A stretch of DNA of 10,990 nt, taken from positions 1 to 10,990 of the forward strand of contig CAIKDL010000122.1 in assembly GCA_903826185.1 (NCBI GenBank). The letters are read 5' to 3'. Position numbers and translations under genes: made by a program. Source of the stretch: an uncultured bacterium. Lineage in GTDB: Bacteria; Patescibacteriota; Minisyncoccia; Phycocordibacterales; PALSA-1337. Below the pieces are notes generated by a model. The model saw nothing but the letters and a program-made list of their open reading frames with translations. It did no database searches and had not been told where the DNA came from. Position 1 is the stretch's first letter. Each line of letters starts with the position of its first letter. Positions 1 through 6,018 of this stretch are shown here, one piece after another.

Positions 1-1215
1 ATGCGTGCCAAAGCTGGTGCAGAATATGATGCGGCTATCATTCAATACCAAAATAGTCTCAATGAATTCAAAAACTTAACTCGTTCGAGTGCTACATCAT
101 CTCTAGACACCGCGCTTGCCAACACTTACACAACCATCACCATGATTGCTAAGGCGGTGGCTGATACACAAAATACCATCACAACCATAACAAGCACTCA
201 GCCTGATTATCAGACCAGGGGCGCAGCCGCTGCGACGACAAATATAAATTCTTGGGCGAATCAGGCCAACTCCGATCTATCCAGCCTTTCTTCAGCTCAA
301 AATTCCATCCAGAGCGCCAAAAATTCTTACACAACTCTCATAACTGGAGCAGATGCATATGACATACAATCGGCAAAGATAAGTTTGCAACAACAAGAAA
401 AGACTTATTCGAATTATTTTATCCGCGCACCATACAATGGAATCATCGGGCGCATACCAGTGAGCATATACAATCAGGCTGGTAATGGAACAGTCATGGC
501 TACTATAGTTGGTACACAGATGACCGCTTCGATATCACTCGATGAGATCAGTGCTGCAAAAATCCAGGTTGGCCAACCAGCAACGATCACTTTCAATGCC
601 ATCAGCGGATTGACAGCAACAGGTACAGTGAGTGTAGTAGATCAAATAGGTACAGTCACTCAAGGAGTTGTCTCCTATGGAATCAAGATAGTCATAAATA
701 CCCAAGATGATCGCATAAAGCCCGGGATGAGCATAAATACTAGCATTGTCACTTATGAAAAAGATGGTGTTCTTGTTGTGCCGACGTCAGCCATAAAGAC
801 CCAAGGTGGCACCAGCTATGTGCAAACATTCGACCAGGCCACGGTATCAGCAGCAATATCGTCGACAGCTACAGCGAGCTCAACAAGAATCAGGACTGCT
901 TCTTCCAGTCAGATGTATTCAGGTTTCGCTTCATCAACTCGCCAGTTCAGTGTCGCACGTACATTGACCATATCTACAATCACACAACCACAACAGGCCG
1001 TTGTTGTGACAGGCGATTCCGATGATACCAACACTGAAATCGTCAGTGGCCTCACTCGTGGACAGTTTGTCGTGACTAAAACCATAACTTCTGGAACAGC
1101 GCAGACGACTACAGCACCGAGTCTTCTTTCTAGCTTAGGTGGTGGACGAGGAGGAGCGGCTGGCGGCGGAGCAGCACGAATAACCGGAGGAGGAGCTGGC
1201 AGACCTGGCAACTAA
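1..1215 (+). CDS. MacA/HlyD-family efflux adaptor (periplasmic or cell-surface subunit), N-terminus missing
   Basis: Membrane-fusion/adaptor subunit of an ABC exporter, which would bridge the MacB-type permease encoded downstream to the outside of the membrane. Visible parts are a long Ala/Ser/Gln-rich helical hairpin (about residues 1-135), the second half of a lipoyl domain starting at FIRAPYNGIIG (140-150), and a beta-barrel domain (about 170-255, ending near IKPGMSI). A membrane-proximal domain follows (VVPTSAI, then TEIVSGLTRGQFVV), and a Gly-rich tail (380-404). The N-terminal anchor and first half-lipoyl strand are absent, so the ATG at base 1 is probably an internal Met and the gene is cut by the window edge. 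An unusual Ser/Thr-rich stretch (about 281-332) splits the membrane-proximal domain. The ATPase gene starts 3 bases after the stop, so the genes form an operon. The family call is firm; the exported substrate is unknown. Confidence 0.85.
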   Translation: MRAKAGAEYDAAIIQYQNSLNEFKNLTRSSATSSLDTALANTYTTITMIAKAVADTQNTITTITSTQPDYQTRGAAAATTNINSWANQANSDLSSLSSAQNSIQSAKNSYTTLITGADAYDIQSAKISLQQQEKTYSNYFIRAPYNGIIGRIPVSIYNQAGNGTVMATIVGTQMTASISLDEISAAKIQVGQPATITFNAISGLTATGTVSVVDQIGTVTQGVVSYGIKIVINTQDDRIKPGMSINTSIVTYEKDGVLVVPTSAIKTQGGTSYVQTFDQATVSAAISSTATASSTRIRTASSSQMYSGFASSTRQFSVARTLTISTITQPQQAVVVTGDSDDTNTEIVSGLTRGQFVVTKTITSGTAQTTTAPSLLSSLGGGRGGAAGGGAARITGGGAGRPGN

Positions 1216-1218
1216 ACG

Positions 1219-1938
1219 ATGATTGAAGTTAAAAACATCACAAAGACATATGTGAATGGAGACAATGAAACACATGCTTTGCGTGGTGTCTCTTTCACTA
1301 TAGACGACGGTGAATTCGTCGCCATCATGGGTCCATCGGGATCTGGTAAGTCAACGCTCATGCATATCCTTGGAGCATTGGATACGCCGACGTCTGGTAC
1401 GTATCACCTAGACAAACATGACGTATCTACCCTATCGGATGACGAATTGGCCGATATCAGACGCAACCGCATCGGGTTCGTCTTCCAATCTTTCAATCTA
1501 CTTCCACGCGCGACCGCGCTACGCAATGTCATGCTACCTCTCATTTATGCTGAAGTACCGGAAAAAGAGCGTATCAAACACGCCAAAGCTGCGCTTGCCA
1601 ATGCCGGCTTAGACGAAGACAGATACAACCACATGTCGAATCAGCTTTCTGGCGGACAAATCCAGCGCGTGGCCATCGCCAGGGCCTTAGTCAATAACCC
1701 GGCGCTCATATTGGCCGACGAACCAACCGGAAACTTAGACTCACATACTGGTGATATTGTGCTCGGAACATTCCAGCGCTTGAACAAGGAATATAAGCGC
1801 ACGATCATCCTTATAACCCATGAACGTGAAGTGGCTGAACACGCCGACCGTATCATTTACATAAAAGACGGTGTGATAGTTGAGGATGGAAACAGCCACG
1901 ACAAGAGAATCATCAGTCACGCCAAAAGAAAAGAGTAA
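1219..1938 (+). CDS. MacB/LolD-type ABC transporter ATPase
   Basis: Cytoplasmic ATPase that powers the adjacent MacB-type permease. At 239 residues it has the usual length of stand-alone MacB/LolD/FtsE-like ATPases. All motifs are intact: Walker A GPSGSGKST (38-46), Q-loop Gln90 in FVFQSFNLLP, signature LSGGQIQR (143-150), Walker B LILADE (163-168) followed by PTGNLD, and the switch His201 in ITH. The GNLD after Walker B is typical of the MacB/LolD group. Here ATPase and permease are separate genes, unlike the fused E. coli MacB. The start lies 3 bases after the adaptor stop with no Shine-Dalgarno at the usual distance (the GGAGGAGG at about 1187 is too far upstream), so translational coupling is likely. 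Motifs show the protein is an active ATPase; the substrate cannot be read from it. Confidence 0.95.
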   Translation: MIEVKNITKTYVNGDNETHALRGVSFTIDDGEFVAIMGPSGSGKSTLMHILGALDTPTSGTYHLDKHDVSTLSDDELADIRRNRIGFVFQSFNLLPRATALRNVMLPLIYAEVPEKERIKHAKAALANAGLDEDRYNHMSNQLSGGQIQRVAIARALVNNPALILADEPTGNLDSHTGDIVLGTFQRLNKEYKRTIILITHEREVAEHADRIIYIKDGVIVEDGNSHDKRIISHAKRKE

Positions 1939-1966
1939 TGCTAAACAAATACCAGGTAACAAAAAC

Positions 1967-3193
1967 ATGACTACACGCGATATATTACACGAAACATTCT
2001 CCGCTTTGACCGCCAACAAGGTGCGCACGTCTCTTACCATGCTCGGTATCATCATTGGCATCAGCTCAGTGATTATCATGGTAGCTATCGGCCAAGGAGC
2101 TCAAGGATCCATACAAGCCAATATCCAATCGCTCGGATCCAACCTAATAGAAATATTCCCTGGCGCGCAAAGATCTTTCGGATATGGCGCTTCTGGCGGT
2201 CGTGGTAACGCCCAAACACTGACTCCAGATGATGCTACAGCCATTTCTACACAAGTAGCTAACATTGCGGACGTATCACCTGAAGTCTCTGGGCGCTACC
2301 AGGTCACCGCCAAAGGCACAAATACCAACACCTCCGTTACCGGAGTCACCGCGGCATATGCCAGCGTCCATAATGTCCAAGTTAATGACGGCAATTTTAT
2401 AACCGACGCTGATAGTAAAAATCTGTCACGTGTAGCTGTCATAGGTCCGACCACTGCAAGTGACTTGTTCGCTACCGGAACCGAACCGGTCGGTCAGACC
2501 ATTACCATAAAAGGTATGCCATTCAAGGTTGTCGGTGTAACGGTATCCAAGGGTTCGAGCGGTTTCAATAACCAAGATGATGCGATTTATGTGCCATTAC
2601 AAGATGCCCAGCTGTTTCTCCTAGGCAAAACCACTTACCTTTCAACCCTTAGTATATCGGCCGTTTCGCCAGATGTTATGACTCAAGTCCAAGCAGATAT
2701 CACCAGCTTACTGCTCCAAAGACACAATATCAGCGATCCAACCGCTGCTGACTTCAATGTCTTGAATCAGGCTTCCATAGTTTCGGCGGCATCAAGTGTG
2801 ACCGGAACATTTACCATACTTCTCGCAGCTGTCGCCGGCATATCACTGGTTGTCGGTGGTATTGGAATCATGAACATGATGCTAACCACGGTCACCGAAC
2901 GCACCCGCGAAATCGGTCTGCGCAAAGCCATCGGCGCCAAGCGTCATGATATCAATGTCCAATTCATCACCGAAGCCGTGGCTCTCACTGTCATTGGTGG
3001 AGCTATCGGAGTCCTGCTCGGCTGGGGCGCTTCGTACACAGTCACCGCGCTTGGAATCCTACAAGCATCCATTTCAATGTCTTCTGTCTTGCTGGCTTTC
3101 GGAGTTTCTGCAGCCATAGGAATAGTCTTCGGTTATTATCCAGCACGAAGAGCATCAAGGTTGAATCCGATAGAGGCGCTGCGTTACGAATAG
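1967..3193 (+). CDS. MacB-type ABC transporter permease (FtsX domain)
   Basis: Membrane subunit of the exporter encoded with the two genes before it. The 408-residue product has the MacB layout. A short cytoplasmic amphipathic start is followed by TM1 (about 22-43, TMLGIIIGISSVI), then a large extracytoplasmic MacB_PCD domain (about 50-275, with the EPVGQTITIKG strand at 173-183). Three further membrane segments (about 278-307, 335-362, 372-394) form the FtsX domain. The conserved ERTREIGLRKAIGA loop (311-324) and the C-terminal NPIEALRYE (400-408) are both present. I chose the ATG at 1967 over the in-frame one at 1880. The latter would add 29 polar residues overlapping the ATPase gene, whereas MTTRDIL matches family N-termini. 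A weak AGG lies about 10 bases upstream. MacB systems act by mechanotransmission, moving substrate on the outer side of the membrane; what this one exports is unknown. Confidence 0.93.
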   Translation: MTTRDILHETFSALTANKVRTSLTMLGIIIGISSVIIMVAIGQGAQGSIQANIQSLGSNLIEIFPGAQRSFGYGASGGRGNAQTLTPDDATAISTQVANIADVSPEVSGRYQVTAKGTNTNTSVTGVTAAYASVHNVQVNDGNFITDADSKNLSRVAVIGPTTASDLFATGTEPVGQTITIKGMPFKVVGVTVSKGSSGFNNQDDAIYVPLQDAQLFLLGKTTYLSTLSISAVSPDVMTQVQADITSLLLQRHNISDPTAADFNVLNQASIVSAASSVTGTFTILLAAVAGISLVVGGIGIMNMMLTTVTERTREIGLRKAIGAKRHDINVQFITEAVALTVIGGAIGVLLGWGASYTVTALGILQASISMSSVLLAFGVSAAIGIVFGYYPARRASRLNPIEALRYE

Positions 3194-3205
3194 AACTTTG
3201 GGGTA

Positions 3206-3221
3206 TGATATAATTTCCGTC
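3206..3221 (+). promoter_or_regulatory. Extended -10 promoter for the methyltransferase gene, probably leaderless
   Basis: The sequence TGATATAAT (3206-3214) is a perfect extended -10 element (TGn plus the consensus TATAAT hexamer). It is followed by 7 bases and then the ATG at 3222. Normal -10-to-start spacing puts transcription initiation at or within a base of the ATG, so the mRNA should have essentially no leader. There is no Shine-Dalgarno and no convincing -35 hexamer, which fits an extended -10 promoter. The site lies between the permease stop (3193) and the methyltransferase, so that gene need not depend on the upstream operon. Confidence 0.7.
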
Positions 3222-3836
3222 ATGGATATAAACCAGAACGAGGAAACCTACAACAAGATTGCTCAGAATTATTTCCAAGATCACAAGGATGACACTTGGG
3301 ACGATGACTTTCTTGAAGACTTTTTGAAAAGACTAAGGCCTAGGTCAAATGTGTTGGATTTGGGCTGCGGACCAGGGATCGAATCGGAAAAAATATCTCG
3401 CCAAGGCATGAAAGTTTTCGGACTCGACATATCCGAAGAGTTATTGAAAATCGCCAGAGAAAAAGTTCCCTCAGGAACTTTCTTACAAAAAAATATGTTG
3501 GGAGGTCTGCCTTATCCTGATGGCTTTTTCGACGGAATATTCGCTAAAGCATCGCTTCTCCATGTTCCCAAGGATAAAATCGACGATGTTATGGGAGAAA
3601 TAAAAAGAGCCGTTAAAAATGGCGGTATCATACACATTGCAGTGAAAAAAGGCGACGGAGAACAAGAAATAACAGAGAATGATTATGGGTATGAATATAA
3701 AAGGTCCTTCTCTTTTTGGCAGCCAGAGGAGCTTGAGACCATCTTCAAAACAAATCACTTGAATATTTTGAATGAAAAGCCTTGGCAAAATCCAGGAAAG
3801 AAAACCATTTGGTTGAAATATATCTTACAAAAGTAG
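3222..3836 (+). CDS. Class I SAM-dependent methyltransferase (Methyltransf_11/25-like), substrate unknown
   Basis: Small soluble methyltransferase of 204 residues. SAM-binding motif I is VLDLGCGPG (44-52). The acidic residue that would contact the SAM ribose is Asp69 in FGLDIS. A motif IV-like stretch, FFDGIFAKASLLHV, and a motif VI-like stretch, GGIIHIAV, follow, all in the usual order for the fold. The N-terminal YNKIAQNYF segment resembles the cap helix of many UbiE/Methyltransf_11 proteins. I start it at MDINQNEE (3222) because this sits directly behind a consensus extended -10 box; an in-frame ATG at 3198 would add eight residues and lies upstream of that box. It converges with the HIT gene, with 19 bases between the two stop codons and no visible terminator hairpin. 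No substrate can be assigned. Confidence 0.85.
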   Translation: MDINQNEETYNKIAQNYFQDHKDDTWDDDFLEDFLKRLRPRSNVLDLGCGPGIESEKISRQGMKVFGLDISEELLKIAREKVPSGTFLQKNMLGGLPYPDGFFDGIFAKASLLHVPKDKIDDVMGEIKRAVKNGGIIHIAVKKGDGEQEITENDYGYEYKRSFSFWQPEELETIFKTNHLNILNEKPWQNPGKKTIWLKYILQK

Positions 3837-3855
3837 CGGTAGCAGAAGTGGCGGA

Positions 3856-4287
3856 TCAGAGCCCTCTTTTTATTATCTCAACTATAGCGGCAAGCTCCGA
3901 CTCAGGAGTCTTCTCTCTACTTCCTGGACGATACAAGAACTTCCTAGGATCATACTCTAGAATACCTGTATCACCTTCTTTACGTGGAACAATGTGAAGA
4001 TGAAAATGCGGCACCGCTTGACCAGCAATCTCGCCATCATTCCAAGCAAAGTTAAATCCTTGAGCGCCCACTACTTTTTTGAGAGCCGCCACAAGCCTCA
4101 TCCTCAAATCTTCAATGGCCGCCTTTTCTTCTTTTGTAAGATCGCTGTAGCAAGCAACACACCTTTTCGGTACAACAAGGATATGCCCTGGAACTATAGG
4201 AATATTAGTCGGAAAAGACCAGGCCAGATCATTACTAATGATCTCACGATCCTTGATCTCTGGAAGTTCGCAATAAACGCATTTCAT
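3856..4287 (-). CDS. HIT-family nucleotide hydrolase/transferase
   Basis: Cytoplasmic histidine-triad protein of 143 residues; the family cleaves phosphate-linked groups from nucleotides (for example AMP-lysine or dinucleoside polyphosphates). The catalytic triad is clear in VPHFHLHIVPR: His94, His96 and His98, with His96 expected to be the nucleophile. It is preceded by the typical NDGEIAGQ stretch. Cys3 and Cys6 (CVYC) with His35 (VPGHILVVPK) resemble the N-terminal zinc-binding set seen in some HIT proteins. I use the ATG at 4287 because MKCVYCEL is the typical HIT start; the longer reading frame to 4455 would run through the end of the ABC-2 permease gene. It lies 26 bases after the permease stop on the same strand and is probably the last gene of that operon. 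The C-terminal 40 residues (FLYRPGSREK onward) are charged and less family-typical. Confidence 0.9.
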   Translation of the reverse strand: MKCVYCELPEIKDREIISNDLAWSFPTNIPIVPGHILVVPKRCVACYSDLTKEEKAAIEDLRMRLVAALKKVVGAQGFNFAWNDGEIAGQAVPHFHLHIVPRKEGDTGILEYDPRKFLYRPGSREKTPESELAAIVEIIKRGL

Positions 4288-4313
4288 GTAATTAAAAGCT
4301 GCCCAAGAAATCA

Positions 4314-5108
4314 CTATACCTCTATCCTTCTGAACAGCCAAGCACCAATACCAACTAGTGCCACAGAAACTGCTGTGACTATAAGAGCATCTGTAGACAA
4401 AGGAAGTTGGCCGAGACCGGTCAATGTCGCGCGCAAGCCGTCTATTCCGTAACAAAGAGGATTGAACAATGCAATCTTACCTAACACTCCAGACAGCGGA
4501 AACAGTGCGCCAGACAAGAAGAATGTCGGCATAACCACGAAGTTCATAATGAGTTGGAAACCTTGCATATCTTCCAGCAACGAAGCGATGCCTGTACCAA
4601 GTGCCGTGAAAATCACAGCAATGCCAAGCATGAACAATAAGGCGGCTGGAATATTGATAAGCAAAGGATGGAAGCCGATGAAAGACGCGATGATAAGCAC
4701 CACGACCCCTTGGATAAGGGCAACTGTCGCGCCACCAAGCGTCCTACCGATCATGATAGAGGTGCGCGAGACCGGTGCCACCAAAGTCTCTTTCAGGAAA
4801 CCGAACTGGCGATCCCAGATTATCTCGATACCAGAGAAAACGGCCGTGAACAATATACCCATAGCAATGACGCCTGGTGCCAAAAACTGTATATAATTAC
4901 CCCCACCAGCCGCCGCATAAACCGGACCGAAGCCAAAACCTAGCGCGACCAAGAATAAGATGGGCTGACCAAGCGATCCAACCATTCGCGAGCGCGACCT
5001 CAAATAGCGCTTGAGTTGACGCAACCAAAGTATGTATATCGTGTAAAATGTTTGTGAATTTGGCATTTGTTTGATTGATTGGAAAAAGAAAAATTGATCG
5101 GTAAACAT
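4314..5108 (-). CDS. ABC-2 type transporter permease (DrrB/NodJ-like)
   Basis: Integral membrane subunit paired with the DrrA-like ATPase encoded just upstream. The 264 residues contain about six hydrophobic segments. The ABC-2 family landmarks are WDRQFGFLKETLVAPVSR (98-115), the FFLSGALFPLSG stretch (196-207) and NPLCYGIDGLRATL (216-229). The DRxxGxLKxxLVAPVSR loop is characteristic of drug, lipid-linked or polysaccharide ABC-2 exporters. The ATG at 5108 is chosen because AGGTGA, a good Shine-Dalgarno, lies about 7 bases upstream and overlaps the end of the ATPase gene, with only 4 bases between the two genes. An internal ATG at 5066 (MPNSQTF) has no such site. The first 14 residues are Phe-rich and unusual, so the shorter form is not excluded. 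Confidence 0.92.
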   Translation of the reverse strand: MFTDQFFFFQSIKQMPNSQTFYTIYILWLRQLKRYLRSRSRMVGSLGQPILFLVALGFGFGPVYAAAGGGNYIQFLAPGVIAMGILFTAVFSGIEIIWDRQFGFLKETLVAPVSRTSIMIGRTLGGATVALIQGVVVLIIASFIGFHPLLINIPAALLFMLGIAVIFTALGTGIASLLEDMQGFQLIMNFVVMPTFFLSGALFPLSGVLGKIALFNPLCYGIDGLRATLTGLGQLPLSTDALIVTAVSVALVGIGAWLFRRIEV

Positions 5109-5112
5109 CGCA

Positions 5113-5955
5113 TCACCTACGACCGCCCCGCCAAGCGCCTCTCATCTGCCTCAAATGGTCGACTGCCCCAGCCTCATCGGCACGAATATTATGGCCAGTA
5201 AGCTTGATAAACGCCTCTTCGAGCGACTGTGTACCAGCTGCAGCTATGATGTTGGTGGCAGTATCGTTGGCGATCATTTTTCCATGGTCTATAATGGCCA
5301 CCTTATCGGCAATACGCTCGACTTCGTCCATATAATGCGTCGTAAAAAATACCGTCAAACCACGTTCTTTGTTTAGCTTCTTTATGTATTCCCAGATGTG
5401 GTTACGAGTCTGCGGATCTAGCCCAACCGTTGGCTCATCTAGGAATAAAATAGCTGGCGTATGCAAAAGGCCACGAGCGATCTCCAAGCGACGTTTCATG
5501 CCGCCGGAAAACTTTTTGACCAAATCGTCTTTACGATCCCACAGCTCCACGAACTCTAACATTTCCTTTATGCGTCCAGCCGTTTCGCTTCGTGGCACGC
5601 CGTAGAGACCGGCATGAAAAAACATATTCTCATAAGCCGTAAGCTCATCATCGAGACTCGGATCTTGGAAGACAATACCAAATGACTTGCGAACCTCATT
5701 GGCGTTTTTTGTTGGGTCAAAACCATTCACAGAAATAGAACCACTCGTGGGCGCCACAAGTGTAGTCAACATTTTAATCGTTGTGGTCTTCCCCGCGCCA
5801 TTCGGCCCAAGAAAAGCAAAAGTGCTTCCAGCCGCCACATCAAAAGATATGTTATCTACAGCGACTAGAGCGTGGTTGAACTTCTTCGTGAGGTTTTTGA
5901 CGGAAATAGCGGCACCACCTTTTGCGGTAGCTTTGGTGTCAGTATTTGGATTCAT
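5113..5955 (-). CDS. DrrA-like ABC transporter ATPase
   Basis: ATPase of an ABC-2 type exporter, 280 residues. It carries Walker A GPNGAGKTT (50-58), Q-loop Gln97 in VFQDPSLDDELTAYEN, signature FSGGMKRRLEIARGL (149-163), Walker B ILFLDE (169-174) with PTVGLDPQTR, and the switch His207 in TTHYMDE. SLDDELTAYEN and the EAFIKLTG near the C-terminus are typical of the DrrA (daunorubicin-resistance) subgroup. A basic, Gly/Arg-rich tail (RGAWRGGRR) ends the protein. The first 15 residues are polar and low in complexity; the conserved domain begins at ISVKNLTKKF. It forms an operon with the permease (4-base gap) and probably the HIT gene. A real anthracycline substrate should not be assumed, since this subgroup covers many lipids and drugs. 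Confidence 0.93.
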   Translation of the reverse strand: MNPNTDTKATAKGGAAISVKNLTKKFNHALVAVDNISFDVAAGSTFAFLGPNGAGKTTTIKMLTTLVAPTSGSISVNGFDPTKNANEVRKSFGIVFQDPSLDDELTAYENMFFHAGLYGVPRSETAGRIKEMLEFVELWDRKDDLVKKFSGGMKRRLEIARGLLHTPAILFLDEPTVGLDPQTRNHIWEYIKKLNKERGLTVFFTTHYMDEVERIADKVAIIDHGKMIANDTATNIIAAAGTQSLEEAFIKLTGHNIRADEAGAVDHLRQMRGAWRGGRR

Positions 5956-6018
5956 GTAAGTATATACTACCAGAAAAGCTGTTTTGGTGCCTGAAAAGCT
6001 CGATAATCAAGGCCTCAG
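5956..6018 (-). promoter_or_regulatory. Promoter/operator region of the DrrAB-like operon
   Basis: On the minus strand, TGGTAGTAT (5972-5964) reads as an extended -10 (TGn + TAGTAT). Eight bases separate it from the ATG at 5955, again pointing to a leaderless transcript. The hexamer overlaps a perfect 10-base palindrome, AGTATATACT (5959-5968). Upstream are two direct copies of GAAAAGCT (plus-strand view, 5973-5980 and 5993-6000), 20 bases apart start to start, or about two helical turns. This layout suits binding of a regulator next to the promoter, but no regulator is encoded in the window. No good terminator hairpin for the preceding P-type ATPase gene is visible, so read-through is possible. 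Confidence 0.45.

Noticed and set aside
909..1211. Minus-strand open frame of 100 residues, Pro-rich at its start
   Set aside because: It is the antisense shadow of the Gly-rich MacA tail; Gly codons read backwards give Pro. No family features and no promoter.
1880..1966. Longer start for the first MacB permease
   Set aside because: The 29 extra residues are polar, lie inside the ATPase gene and do not resemble MacB N-termini, whereas the ATG at 1967 gives a family-typical start.
3837..3855. Possible bidirectional terminator between the convergent methyltransferase and HIT genes
   Set aside because: Only 19 bases, with no inverted repeat or T-run that would form an intrinsic terminator.
3994..4452. 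Plus-strand open frame of 152 residues
   Set aside because: Antisense to the HIT gene and the end of the permease gene, with no recognisable domain.
4288..4455. N-terminal extension of the HIT protein by 56 residues
   Set aside because: It is the permease C-terminal coding region read in another frame; the HIT domain begins at MKCVYC (4287).
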